Shown here piece after piece: positions 25,969 through 35,900 of a stretch of DNA of 40,714 nucleotides (positions within the stretch are counted from its first letter, which is position 1; each line of letters opens with the position of its first letter). The notes beneath the pieces were generated by a model, which was given only the letters and a program-made list of their open reading frames with translations, did no database searches and was not told the origin of the DNA. Both the position numbers and the translations under genes were made by a program. Origin of the DNA: Candidatus Hydrogenedentota bacterium (GTDB lineage Bacteria; Hydrogenedentota; Hydrogenedentia; Hydrogenedentales; JAEUWI01); assembly GCA_016791475.1 (NCBI GenBank), contig JAEUWI010000031.1, forward strand, positions 48,876-89,589, given 5' to 3'.

Positions 25969-27435
25969 CTACCCGATCGCCGCCTTGCCCAGATTCAGGC
26001 CCGAGTGCTGCTCGTAGCAATACGCCGTGCGCAGCAGGGTCGCCTCATCGAAGGCCTTGCCGATCAACTGAACGCCCACCGGCAGGCCGGAGGCGCTCAG
26101 GCCGCAAGGCATGGAGAGGGCCGGCACGCCCGCGAGGTTTGTGGAAATCGTGAAGATGTCGTTCAAGTACATCTCCAGCGGGTCCTTCGACTTCTCGCCG
26201 CGCTTGAAGGCGGGCGTGGGGGCGGTAGGTGTGAGTATCACGTCGCATTGCTTGAAGGCTTCGTCGAAGTCCTGGGTGATCAGGCGACGCACCTTCTGTG
26301 CCTTCAGATAGTAGGCATCGTAGTAGCCGCTGGAGAGCACATAGGTGCCCAGCATGATCCGCCGTTGCACTTCAGGCCCGAAACCCTCGCTCTTGGTTTT
26401 CACGTACATCTCGGTCACGTTGTTGGCAGCGGGGTGACGGAAGCCGTAGCGCACGCCGTCGAAGCGGGCCAGGTTTGCACTCGCCTCGGCCGGGGCCACG
26501 ATGTAGTAGACCGTCACGGCATATTCGGAGTGGGGGAGGGACACCTCCACAATCTCCGCGCCCTGGGCCTTCAACACCGCCGCACTCGCCTCCACCAGCG
26601 AACGCACCTCGCTGCCAAGGGCGTCGATGAAGAATTCCTTTGGAAGCCCGATGCGCAGGTCTTTCACGCCGCCCTTCAGGCCAGCCACGAAATCTTCTGC
26701 CGGCAGATCGGCGCTCGTGGCGTCATGGGGATCTTTGCCGCAGATTACGTTCATCGCCAGGGCCGTATCGGTCACATCTTTCGTGAGGGGGCCAATCTGA
26801 TCCAGAGACGAGGCAAAAGCCACCAGGCCGTAGCGCGAGACGCGGCCATAGGTCGGCTTCAGGCCCACGCAGCCGCAAAAAGCAGCAGGTTGGCGAATCG
26901 AGCCGCCCGTGTCGCTGCCAAAGGACATGGCGCAGGTGTCGGAGGCCACCGAGGCGGCCGAACCGCCGCTGGAGCCGCCCGGTACGCAGTCCAGGTTCCA
27001 GGGGTTCGAGGTCTTCTGGATCGCGCTGTTCTCCGTGGAGGAGCCCATGGCGAATTCGTCCATGTTCACCTTGCCCAGGAGCACGGCATCCGCCGCCAGC
27101 AATTTTTCCGTCACCGTGGCGTTGTAGGGGCTGCGAAAGCCCTGCAGAATGCGCGAGGAGCAGGTGGTAAAACCCTCCGTCGTGCAAATAAGCTCTTTCA
27201 ACGACACCGGCACGCCAGCCATGGCGCCCACGGGTTCCCCCGCCGCGATCTTTGCGTCGATGGCGGCCGCCTGGGCCAGCGCGTGGTCGTGCCACACCTG
27301 GGTGTAGGCGCCCACCTGGCCATCCACCGCTTCGATGCGGCTCAGATAGGACCGGGTAACTTCCACGGCGCTGACAGCGCCGGAGGCCACGGCCTCGCGA
27401 ATCTCGAAGGCCGTCTTCTCATACCACTTCGTCAT
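25969..27435 (-). CDS. gatA: Asp-tRNA(Asn)/Glu-tRNA(Gln) amidotransferase subunit A
   Basis: A 488-residue amidase-signature glutaminase subunit. The Ser-cisSer-Lys triad fits Lys80 (VPVSLKELI), Ser155 (PGGSSGGSAAS) and Ser179 (GSDTGGSIRQPAAFCG), numbering almost identical to characterised GatA proteins. The GLKPTYGRVSRYGL block is diagnostic of the subunit. The ATG overlaps the gatC stop by 4 bp, as expected for coupled subunits. With GatB present, the organism probably uses the indirect route for Gln-tRNA and/or Asn-tRNA. Confidence 0.98.
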   Translation of the reverse strand: MTKWYEKTAFEIREAVASGAVSAVEVTRSYLSRIEAVDGQVGAYTQVWHDHALAQAAAIDAKIAAGEPVGAMAGVPVSLKELICTTEGFTTCSSRILQGFRSPYNATVTEKLLAADAVLLGKVNMDEFAMGSSTENSAIQKTSNPWNLDCVPGGSSGGSAASVASDTCAMSFGSDTGGSIRQPAAFCGCVGLKPTYGRVSRYGLVAFASSLDQIGPLTKDVTDTALAMNVICGKDPHDATSADLPAEDFVAGLKGGVKDLRIGLPKEFFIDALGSEVRSLVEASAAVLKAQGAEIVEVSLPHSEYAVTVYYIVAPAEASANLARFDGVRYGFRHPAANNVTEMYVKTKSEGFGPEVQRRIMLGTYVLSSGYYDAYYLKAQKVRRLITQDFDEAFKQCDVILTPTAPTPAFKRGEKSKDPLEMYLNDIFTISTNLAGVPALSMPCGLSASGLPVGVQLIGKAFDEATLLRTAYCYEQHSGLNLGKAAIG

Positions 27436-27740
27436 GCGCCACCGCCTTCCACATCCAGAATCTTCGGGACGATAAAATACTCATCGTCATGCACCGGCGC
27501 GCCGCGCAGGGCCAGCTCGCGGGGCAGCGAAGGCGCCACCACGTCGTCGCGAAACACATTCGTCATGGGCATCGCGTGCATCATCGGCTCCACGCCATCC
27601 GTGTTCAACGAATTCAGCGTGTCCATATACGTCAGAATATCGCTCATCTCCTGGGCCATCCGCGCTTTCGCGGCGTCATCCAGGTCGAGCTGGGCCAAAC
27701 CGGCCACATACTCCACATCCTGTAAAGATATCTTGCTCAT
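27432..27740 (-). CDS. gatC: Asp-tRNA(Asn)/Glu-tRNA(Gln) amidotransferase subunit C
   Basis: A 102-residue linker subunit that wraps between GatA and GatB. Typical features are VEYVAGLAQLDLDDAAKARMAQEMSDILTYMDTLNSLNTDGVEPM and the C-terminal FRDDVVAPSLPRE. It is the first gene of the minus-strand cluster gatC-gatA-gatB-rsfS-kinase. GGAAAG precedes the ATG, and a 7-bp inverted repeat lies 34-58 bp upstream. Confidence 0.95.
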   Translation of the reverse strand: MSKISLQDVEYVAGLAQLDLDDAAKARMAQEMSDILTYMDTLNSLNTDGVEPMMHAMPMTNVFRDDVVAPSLPRELALRGAPVHDDEYFIVPKILDVEGGGA

Positions 27741-27773
27741 TCAGTGCTTTCCGGGGTAAATGAGGGCATTGCG

Positions 27774-27798
27774 GGCCTGTAGACTATCACAACAGGCC
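27774..27798 (-). promoter_or_regulatory. Inverted repeat upstream of gatC
   Basis: GGCCTGT (27774-27780) and ACAGGCC (27792-27798) form a perfect 7-bp inverted repeat around 11 bp. It lies in the gatC leader or promoter zone and could be an operator or a leader hairpin. On the minus strand GATAGT in the spacer is a weak -10 match. Confidence 0.35.
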
Positions 27799-27936
27799 GT
27801 TTTGATTCCATTTTGAGCTAAAATTGGGACGGGCGCGCGCTCGAGAATCCGACCATACGAGGCCCCAGTCACGTCATAACGTGGCCCAGGGGTGGAGGGC
27901 GCCAACCGCAGGGCGCGTGGCGGTCCCCACGAGTTT

Positions 27937-27963
27937 CGCATTGATACTTCATCAAACAATGCG
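27937..27963 (+). promoter_or_regulatory. Nested inverted repeat upstream of the nuclease gene
   Basis: CGCATTG (27937-27943) and CAATGCG (27957-27963) form a 7-bp inverted repeat, and inside it TTGAT (27941-27945) faces ATCAA (27951-27955). The site is in the AT-richer part of the divergent gatC/nuclease spacer, just before a possible extended -10 (TGC-TAAACT, 27981-27989). It has the look of a repressor operator covering the -35 zone. Confidence 0.4.
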
Positions 27964-28058
27964 CATTCCGCTCAACGAAATGCTAAACTTTCTCAGAGCG
28001 ACCCGCAACCACGTTGAAAACGTTTTCTGATCGCGCGACAAGGCAGCGGAGGGCCAAC

Positions 28059-29102
28059 ATGAGCGAATTAACGTCCACTGACTACCCCGGCTTTCTCATG
28101 GAAGTCAAAAATCGTATCCGACGTGCCCGATACCAGGCGCTGCGGGCAGTCAACAAGGAGCTTCTTGAACTCTATTGGGACATTGGGGAGTCCATCTATC
28201 AGCGTCAAGAGTCGCTTGGATGGGGTAAGGCTGTGGTCGAGAACCTGGCACGCGACCTCCAGGCGGAGTTTCCGGGCCGAAATGGGTTTTCAGCGCAGAA
28301 TCTTTGGTTTATGCGCCAGTTTTACGTTGAATACATCGGAGACTCAAAACTCCAACCATTGGTTAGAGATTTAAGTTGGACCAAAAATGTCGTCATCATG
28401 ACCCGATGCAAGGATGCCCTGGAACGTGAATTCTACCTACGCGCCACCGCCCGATTCGGTTGGACAAAGGCCGTCCTCCAGCACCAGATTGACAATAAGA
28501 GTTACGAAAAATACCTGCTTAATCAAACCAATTTTGATGATGCCCTGCCGGAGGATATGAGGGCACAGGCCTCCCTGGCCGTGAAGGATCACTACACCTT
28601 CGATTTTCTGGATCTGGCCGATGAACACTCCGAGCGCGAGCTCGAACGCGCTCTGGTCAACAATCTGCGCCGGTTCCTATCGGAGATGGGCGGCACCTTC
28701 ACTTTCGTGGGTAATCAGCACCGAATCGAAGTGGGAGGAAAGGAATACTTCATCGATCTGCTCCTCTTTCACCGGCGGTTGCGGTGTCTCGTTGCACTTG
28801 AACTCAAAATTGGCAGCTTCGAGCCCGAGCACAAGGGGAAAATGGAATTTTATCTTGAGGCCCTGGATGCTCAGGAGCGTTTGGAGGGCGAGAACGCTCC
28901 GATCGGCATTATTATCTGCCGCGACAAGAACAAGACTGTTGTGGAGTACGCGCTGCGATCCGCAGGCAGACCCATCGGCGTTGCGACTTACACGGTGGTT
29001 CCCGAACTCCCTGAGGCTTTTCGTGCGGAGCTACCCAGCCCCGAAGCGATTGCCGAGCGCTTGCGCCTGTGGGCTGAAGGGCATGGGGCAGACAATGAGT
29101 AG
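28059..29102 (+). CDS. DUF1016/YhcG-type PD-(D/E)XK nuclease
   Basis: A 347-residue protein of the YhcG type. The N-terminal DUF1016 helical domain, about 8-160 (VNKELLELYWDIGESIYQRQESLGWGKAVVENLARDLQ, FSAQNLWFMRQFY), is followed by a PD-(D/E)XK nuclease core with Asp233 (FIDLLLFH) and Glu248-x-Lys250 (LELKIG), all intact. The start is the ATG at 28059, with GGAGG 6 nt upstream; the frame opens 15 codons earlier without support. YhcG-type genes are spread by horizontal transfer and occur near defence and mobile regions, but no methylase, toxin partner or integrase is adjacent here. Target DNA and role are unknown. Codon use looks more AT-tolerant than the neighbours, consistent with transfer. 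Confidence 0.9.
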   Translation: MSELTSTDYPGFLMEVKNRIRRARYQALRAVNKELLELYWDIGESIYQRQESLGWGKAVVENLARDLQAEFPGRNGFSAQNLWFMRQFYVEYIGDSKLQPLVRDLSWTKNVVIMTRCKDALEREFYLRATARFGWTKAVLQHQIDNKSYEKYLLNQTNFDDALPEDMRAQASLAVKDHYTFDFLDLADEHSERELERALVNNLRRFLSEMGGTFTFVGNQHRIEVGGKEYFIDLLLFHRRLRCLVALELKIGSFEPEHKGKMEFYLEALDAQERLEGENAPIGIIICRDKNKTVVEYALRSAGRPIGVATYTVVPELPEAFRAELPSPEAIAERLRLWAEGHGADNE

Positions 29103-29380
29103 AGCGAGCGCCTGCGTCGCGCCAGTTCAATTTCAAACTGCCACTGCGAGGTTCCCGAGTCCTGCCGTGCGCAAGTTACTACCTCATTGTCAGAGCGATT
29201 TGCGTTTCCGCCCATTTGGCCAACGGTGCTCCAGGGAGAAATACTTCTTCTAGGCAATCGGATACAAAGAACCCTGGGCAGAAAAATCTATCTCTTAAAC
29301 GAAAAGCCTTTTCAATTCAGTGGCTATTCGTATGCGTATAAGCGCAATCAGTACCGTCATCGACGTTGAAGAGTGCGATG

Positions 29381-32300
29381 TTACGGGATAGATGCCTGTT
29401 CGGTCGTAGTCTCAATGTAGCGCACGATCAGCTCCAGACGGTCCAACTGCACTGAACCACCCTCGACGGCGCGAGAGGTGGCGAATCGCACCTCCACCTC
29501 ATTGTCGCCAACCCGAAAATCCTGGACGGGCGGCGAAAGTTCAAACCAGGCGGGTGCCGGGGTTGCTCCCCGGGGGGCCTCCGGCGTCGCCGCCCCGAGA
29601 TCTGCGCCGTTCAGGGTAACGTGGAGGCTATCGCCCTCGGCAGCCGCGCTCACGCGTATTCGGAGACACACCTGCGGCACCTTGCCCTCCGGGGCATTGG
29701 CGGCGAGGTCTTCTCCAATGGGCAGCATTGCGATCACGCTTTCATTTGGCACGAGCGCGATCGGAAGGCGGTCGGGCACCACGAGCGCCGCACGGTCGAA
29801 GCCCCAGAAGTCACGGGGCTCGATGGCATCGATGGCGTAAATCTTATTCAGTCCCTTCAGTGTGTCGGGCGAACCGAGGCGACTGAGCCGTTCGTCGGGC
29901 TCGGTGGGGAAGAGATTGAAGGTGTAGATGCCGTCAACGCCCGAATTCCAGGCGTTCATGGCCGCCGCCCACCAGGCCTCGTTCGTGTGGTAGGTGTGGG
30001 CGGGCTGAAGGCCCGAACCGCAGATATTGGCAAGTGCGGGGACTTCGTGGCGACGGGCCAGGGCCACCATCGTGCGCAACTGGGGCGCCATGGCCATGGG
30101 GCCAAGATCACCGCCCAGTATCAGCAGGTCGACCAGATCTTCCTCCAGCCAGGTCTCCACGTCGAGGCCGATGGCCAGGCAGCGTTCCACGCTCAGGGGA
30201 ATACGGCAGGCCACGAGAAGCGGACGTTGCCGCTGCGCGCCCACCGCATCGGCCTGGGCGCGCACCTTGCGCATGAAGTCGTTCATCATGGCGACATGCT
30301 CCGGGGTCGCGGGCAGGTCTTCGTTCGTTTCGCGAAAGAAGCGAGGATGGCGGAACCAGTCCATCTCGATGCCGTCGATATCGTAGCGCGTGAAGACGTC
30401 GTCGAAGATGTTGAGGAGATGTTCGCGCACTTCGGGAACGGCGAAATCGAGCGCGGCCCACCATTTTCGCGGGTCGGTCATCTCGTACTTGTCATAGTCC
30501 TCGGGCACACCGAAGAGATACTCCGGGTGTTCCCGTTTCCATCGCGAGCGCGACCATGGGGCGAAGCTGTCTTCAATGTTGTTCATTCGGCAGGACCAGA
30601 AGGTCGCCATACCGTTTTCATGACCAAACTTGACGGCCAGTGCGAGGGGGTCGGTGCCCTGCTTTTCCAGAGCGTGGAGTCCGGCGCTCAGATCCTTCAC
30701 GTACTGTTCATCGCTGTCCGTGACGAACTCTCCGAGGGCCTCGCCGACTTTCGGAATGTGCCCCCAGAAGAGACCGCCACCGCCGGTGCAGTAGGAGATG
30801 GTGTCCACCTGCGTGTTCGCGACCTGCTTCAGCCGGAGCGCCAGAAACTCGTCGGGCGTGGTGAATGGTCGGGTGTCGCAGCCATCGTCGTTATACATGA
30901 TTCTGCGTTTGCGCCAGGCGGCGGCCTTTCGCGCCGCCTTCATGTCCGCCGCGGTATTCGGGCGCACTTCGTAGGAATAGAGGGAGGCGTTCTGCAGGAT
31001 GAAGCGGAGCTGGATGCGTTCGTGATTCTGGGGGAGTATCGGGCTCGACTTCCAGCGCAGCGTTTCGCTGGTGCTGTCACCCGTTAGTGGCATGGAATCG
31101 TCGCGGCCATAGCCCTCGATCACGGCTCCCTGGTCATCCAGCACTTCCACGCGCAGGCTGCCGCCCCGGGCGGCGTAGTTGACCGCCAATTGGCCGCCCG
31201 TGTTCTTCACGGGCGCGGTGGTGACGCTGCCTTCCTCTGCGCCGGCGTCCAGCGAGGCGAAGCCATCCTTGCGCATCGTCGCAAGACCGATGGCGGCTTT
31301 GGCGTTATCGTCCTTGTGCGTACCGTCGAATCCGCCGTAGTACAGTTTGATGGTGTCGCCCTCAACCAGCGGATGGTTCGTGGTGAAGAGCATGCCGTCG
31401 TCCCAGGAGCCCTCGGGGCCCAGCGGCAGGATCGGCGTGCGCGGCGCTTCCTGCCGGATCCAGTTCTTGCCATCCCGACTACTCACCAGCTCCACAAAGA
31501 TGGGGCCGTCGTCCCCCTTCGCGGTGATTCGAAAAACCCAGAGAAATCCAATATACATGGATTCATAGGGAAAGGCGCAGAGGCCATAGAAATCGGTATG
31601 CTCCACAGGGCCCGAAGCCCACCGGTCATCAAACTCGTCCGGCTCCAACACCAGCGTTTGTGCGGGCCACGATTCAAACACCTTTGTCTCCGCAAAGCCC
31701 ACACAGCGCCGCCGAAAGCCCCGGACCTCCGCGAACTTCTTCGGATAGCCAAGGTAACGTTCGGCAAGCGCGTCCCAGGTGAAATTGCCGACATCTCCGA
31801 CGGGATCCACCAGCACCGGGTTCTGCGGCGCATCGGTCCAGTGAATCCCATCGGGCGAGGTTGCCCCATAGTATCCACTCACGACGTTCACCGGCGGTGT
31901 GCGGCCATAGTCCCAGTTCAAGAGTTTGTAGCGCCGCTCCGGCGCGCTCTCCCACGGGGTGTAGATGACTTGCGGGTTGTGGTCCTCCTTCGTCCTTCGG
32001 AAAAGGATGTTGTTTTCCTTGCCGCCGTCGTATTCGACCAGGCCCAGGCTGGGTTTGGCCCACCGAAGACCGTCGTCGCTTTCGGCGTAGAGGTTGTGAT
32101 ATTCGCCGCCGGCCCAACTGTGGTACCACATGCGATAGCCCGGACCGTCCTCCGCGGGCAGCACCGTACCGTACACGTAAACGGTGCCGCCTTCCCAGGG
32201 CTTCTCCGGCGCCAGCACGGGATTGGCGGGCGACTTCTCGAAGGCATGATAGACCCTGGAGACATTGGACTTCGCCGCGATTCCGCCATCGTCAACAAAA

Positions 32301-32383
32301 AGCTGCCAGGGCCCGCTCAAGTCGGCCGGGGAGGTGGTGGATCCGGCGGCGGCCAGGAGAATCAAGGGGATCAACTTGAGCAC
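29381..32383 (-). CDS. Secreted beta-propeller / TIM-barrel glycosidase-like fusion
   Basis: A 1000-residue exported protein. The start is a GTG at 32383, with GAGGAG whose last base is 9 nt before it, followed by a signal peptide (MLKLIPLILLAAAGSTTS). Residues about 25-400 form a five-bladed beta-propeller of the GH32/GH43/GH130-like kind, with repeated blades such as YRMWYHSWAGGEYHNLYAESDDG and IKLYYGGFDG. A beta-sandwich link spans about 400-490. Residues about 490-880 form a TIM barrel resembling glycosidase-like GHL10 proteins, with YDIDGIEMDWFRHPRFF as the candidate active strand, and a C-terminal beta-sandwich completes the chain. Fusion of two catalytic-type folds suggests depolymerisation of a complex polysaccharide outside the cytoplasm. 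Which domain is catalytic is not certain. The gene has no close neighbour on its strand. Confidence 0.8.
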   Translation of the reverse strand: MLKLIPLILLAAAGSTTSPADLSGPWQLFVDDGGIAAKSNVSRVYHAFEKSPANPVLAPEKPWEGGTVYVYGTVLPAEDGPGYRMWYHSWAGGEYHNLYAESDDGLRWAKPSLGLVEYDGGKENNILFRRTKEDHNPQVIYTPWESAPERRYKLLNWDYGRTPPVNVVSGYYGATSPDGIHWTDAPQNPVLVDPVGDVGNFTWDALAERYLGYPKKFAEVRGFRRRCVGFAETKVFESWPAQTLVLEPDEFDDRWASGPVEHTDFYGLCAFPYESMYIGFLWVFRITAKGDDGPIFVELVSSRDGKNWIRQEAPRTPILPLGPEGSWDDGMLFTTNHPLVEGDTIKLYYGGFDGTHKDDNAKAAIGLATMRKDGFASLDAGAEEGSVTTAPVKNTGGQLAVNYAARGGSLRVEVLDDQGAVIEGYGRDDSMPLTGDSTSETLRWKSSPILPQNHERIQLRFILQNASLYSYEVRPNTAADMKAARKAAAWRKRRIMYNDDGCDTRPFTTPDEFLALRLKQVANTQVDTISYCTGGGGLFWGHIPKVGEALGEFVTDSDEQYVKDLSAGLHALEKQGTDPLALAVKFGHENGMATFWSCRMNNIEDSFAPWSRSRWKREHPEYLFGVPEDYDKYEMTDPRKWWAALDFAVPEVREHLLNIFDDVFTRYDIDGIEMDWFRHPRFFRETNEDLPATPEHVAMMNDFMRKVRAQADAVGAQRQRPLLVACRIPLSVERCLAIGLDVETWLEEDLVDLLILGGDLGPMAMAPQLRTMVALARRHEVPALANICGSGLQPAHTYHTNEAWWAAAMNAWNSGVDGIYTFNLFPTEPDERLSRLGSPDTLKGLNKIYAIDAIEPRDFWGFDRAALVVPDRLPIALVPNESVIAMLPIGEDLAANAPEGKVPQVCLRIRVSAAAEGDSLHVTLNGADLGAATPEAPRGATPAPAWFELSPPVQDFRVGDNEVEVRFATSRAVEGGSVQLDRLELIVRYIETTTEQASIP

Positions 32384-32925
32384 GTATTCTTACTCCTCGT
32401 GGTACTGGTGGTCCGTCTACGCTTCGGTCACGCGATTGCCCGAGTATGTTCTCGTGTGTGCGTTGGTGAAACACCAAGCGAACTCGTCGCGGTCTAATTG
32501 CAAATTCGCGGATGCGGCGTGACCTCGGGACCGCCATTCTGACACATTTGAGAGCCTGAAAGTAGCGCTGGAATAATTTGGAGTTTTGGTGTAGCATAGT
32601 AGTGGGGGAGAGTTGTAAGCAGTCGCGGACTCCTGATCGCTGGCGTCTTAGCGCGACTGACGGATGGGATACCAGCCATGAATTCCCACGGCGACCGAAG
32701 GGGGGACGTCACCTTGGCCAGGTTGGTGCGTTGCACGGGCAACGTGCCTGCGCTCCCACGCTTTCCCATCGCCGATCAGAATTTAGCCCTCTCCTCTTCC
32801 CTGCGCAGATCTGCTCGTTTGTTTGCCGAAGTACCCATAGTTTGGGGGCCAGGCGGGGGTGATCCCGGTACTGCTAAAGATCTCTTCGCCTGGTCCAGTG
32901 CCGGGGAACATTCTCCGAGGCCGAC
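32384..32925. other. Divergent intergenic region before the phosphorelay operon
   Basis: 542 bp between the glycosidase-like gene (minus) and the hybrid kinase (plus). It contains a sigma70-like pair at 32548-32577 and a weak hairpin around GCACGGGCAACGTGC (about 32735-32750). Short open frames here (for example 32678-32932) have unlikely composition. I checked by eye for riboswitch-like cores and recognised none. Confidence 0.5.
32548..32577 (+). promoter_or_regulatory. Candidate promoter of the phosphorelay operon
   Basis: TTGAGA (32548-32553), an 18-bp spacer and AATAAT (32572-32577); each box matches 5 of 6 consensus bases. It lies about 350 bp upstream of the hybrid kinase, implying a long leader. 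Confidence 0.4.
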
Positions 32926-35900
32926 ATGTTGAAAAACGCTCGTCTCGCTACCCGTATCGGCCTTGGCTTTCTCTCTATCGTGGCGATTTCCGCCCTGCTC
33001 GGCATCTTCTGCGTAACCAGCATGAGTCGGGTGGAGTCGGTTGCCAGCGATCTTGCAGGGGAGCATATTCCGGCGGTCAGCATCGCGAGCGATATTGAGC
33101 GCTGGTCCTATCTGACCATGTATGCGACGCGGGGGTACGTGTTTGCGGGCGATGGGAGCCTGAAGGGAACGGCGGAGGAGAACCTGGCCAAAGTCATGGC
33201 GAGTATCGACGCCGGGCTGGCCCACGCCAGCGCCCACGACAACCGCGCGCTTGCGGATCGCATCCAGGTGGCCCGGGATCAGGCCACCGTGTACGCAAAT
33301 CGGTTTCACGAGACTGTCCAGGAAATCGAGACCATGGCGGGCGATCGGAAAGACTTCGAGGCCTCCATGAACCGCTTTCTCCAGGCGTGCGAAGGGCTCC
33401 TGGCGCTCCAGTATGACGGCTCTGAATCGGGGAAGGAAGGAGACGCCGCGGGGGGAAGCGAAAAGGCCGCACCCGTCCCCGACATCGGGGCCGATCACGT
33501 GGAGAAGGTGCGAATTGCGGAAAGCCTGCTCGCGGTGGGGAATGAGATCCGCCTGGACGCGTGGCGCGCCATCGCCCTGAACGACCCCGCGATTATGCGG
33601 GCCACGCAGGCGAACTACAAAGAGGCCGACACCCTGCTGCAAGCGCTCAGCCCCCGGGGCACCGGGACCGACGAGCGCGATCTCATCGAAGAATGCCGCG
33701 CCGCGCGGGAAGACTGTGGTATGACGATGGACAGTTTCCTAATGCGCTGGCAATCCCGCCTGGAGAAGGACGAGGAGCGGGCGGTTGCCGCCCAGGGCGT
33801 GCTCGATACCGCCCGGGACGCCGCGAAATTGAACATGGAAACCATGGACCGTTACGCCAACTCGGCGGCGGAGCAACTCTCACAGACCTCGAAGACCCTC
33901 GCGCTGGGGCTTTTCGTTGGCGCCGTAGTCGCGTTGCTGCTGGCCGGCGCGATAACGTCCGGAATCACGGGGCCGCTGGAACAACTCACACGCGCGGCGG
34001 GCCTGGCCGCTGAGGGGGACTTGCGCGAAGTCCCGGAGATTCACACGGGGGGTGAGCTCGGTGCGCTTTCGGCCACCTTTCGTCGCATGAACCTGTTTTT
34101 CAGGGAGATGGGAGAAAAGGGGGACGCCCTCGCGCGCGGGGACTATACGATTGAGATTCGACCGCGTAGCGAGAACGACGCCCTTGGAAAATCCTTCGCC
34201 GAAGTAACACGTACGCTTCGCGCCGTGGCCGAGGTTTCCCAGGGGGGGGCTTCGGGCGACTATTCAGCGCAGGTTGAGGTAAAAGGAGAGCGGGACGAAC
34301 TCGGCAGGGCCATCAACGAAATGATCAGGCGTCTGAGAGCCGTTGCCGAAGAAAGCAAATCCCGCGAGTGGTTTAAGACGGGCGTCGCCGAGCTTGCGGA
34401 GCACATGCGCGGCGAGCACTCGGTAAAATCACTGGCCGAAGCCGTGGTCACGTTTTTGTCCGACCATCTGGACGCCCCGATGGCCACGCTCTACGTCCCG
34501 GATCCCGCGCGGCAATCCCTCCACCTGAAGGCGAGCTGCGCGGCGGATTTGGATCGCGTACCGGTGACAATTAATATCGGTGACGGCGTCGCCGGGCAGG
34601 CGGCCGCGGGCCGACGCGCCAGAACCATCACCGATCTCCCGTCGGAGTATCCGTTCATCTCGTCCTCGCTGGGCGCGACGCCGCCCGGCAGCGTCCTGGC
34701 GTATCCAATCCTTCATTCCGGGGAGGTGACGGTCGTTCTGGAGCTTGCATTTATCGGGACGCCCGAAGACCGGGTCCTGGCATTTCTTCGCACGGTGGAG
34801 GAGGGTATCGCGATTGCGTTTGCCGCGGCTGTGAGCCGTCAGAGGATGCAGGAACTGCTGGAGGTGCTGCAGGCCCAGACCGAGGAACTTCAAGCCCAGA
34901 CGGAGGAACTCGAAAGTCAGCAGTTGGCGTTGAAGACGAGCAATGAGGAGCTCGAACAGCAAAGCGAGGAACTCCGCTCATCGAATGAAGAGCTTGAAGA
35001 GAAGACCCAGGCCCTGGAGCGGCAAGCGGCCCAGCTTGAAGAGCGACGCCAGGAAGTGGAGCGAGGCAAGCATGAGATTGAGGAGAAGGCGAGCGAGCTT
35101 GAGCTTGCCAACCGCTATAAGTCGGAGTTCCTGGCGAATATGTCCCATGAACTCCGCACGCCGCTCAACAGCCTCCTTATCCTGGCCAAGATGCTCGCCG
35201 GAAACGATGAGGGTAACCTGAACGACGAGCAGGTGGCCTCCGCCCGCATTATCTATGAGGGGGGGCAGGATCTCCTCCTCCTGATTAACGAGATCCTGGA
35301 TCTGTCGAAGGTCGAGGCCGGCATGATGGAGATACGCCCCGAACCCATCGGCCTGGAGGGCCTGCTTGCGCGCACCCAGAGTCTCTTCCAGCCCACCGCC
35401 TCCGAAAAGGGGCTCGACTTCTCCGTCACGCGACTTGGCGGGACTCCCGACTCACTCTTCACCGATGGGCAGCGGCTGGAGCAGATTCTGCGCAATCTCC
35501 TGTCCAACGCGTTCAAGTTTACCGCCGCGGGATCGGTACGCCTGGAGGTTCATAAGCCGGGGCGTGAGGCCGAACTCGCCTATGGCGGCCCCTGGCGGGA
35601 TGGTGGAATCGCATTCTCGATTCACGACGCGGGCCCCGGAATCCCCGAAGACAAACGCGAGGCCATTTTTGAGGCGTTTCGCCAGGCGGATGGTTCAACG
35701 AGCCGCCACTACGGCGGAACGGGTCTGGGCCTGAGCATTTCCCGTGCGCTCGCCCATCTGCTTGGCGGGGAGATCGGGCTGGAAACCAGTGTCGGCCAGG
35801 GAAGCACGTTCACGCTCTATCTTCCCATCTCGGTGAACGTCCCACCCGGCGGCGGAACGCGTGGATACCCAGTGCCGCCGCCCGCCCCGATTCCGGCGGA

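Noticed and set aside
28059-29102. Part of a restriction-modification or defence island
   Set aside because: The neighbours are gatCAB and a glycosidase-like gene; no methylase, helicase, toxin or integrase is present.
29621-31087. 488-codon plus-strand frame inside the glycosidase-like gene, continued by 31190-32497
   Set aside because: Both lie opposite the 1000-aa secreted protein, which has a signal peptide, a ribosome-binding site and domain motifs; the plus-strand frames have none.
32384-32925. Riboswitch or structured leader before the hybrid kinase
   Set aside because: Only short weak hairpins are seen, and no conserved core of a known riboswitch class was recognised by eye.
32678-32932. 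84-codon plus-strand frame before the hybrid kinase
   Set aside because: Arg/Pro-rich random-looking composition, no ribosome-binding site, and it runs into the kinase start in another frame.
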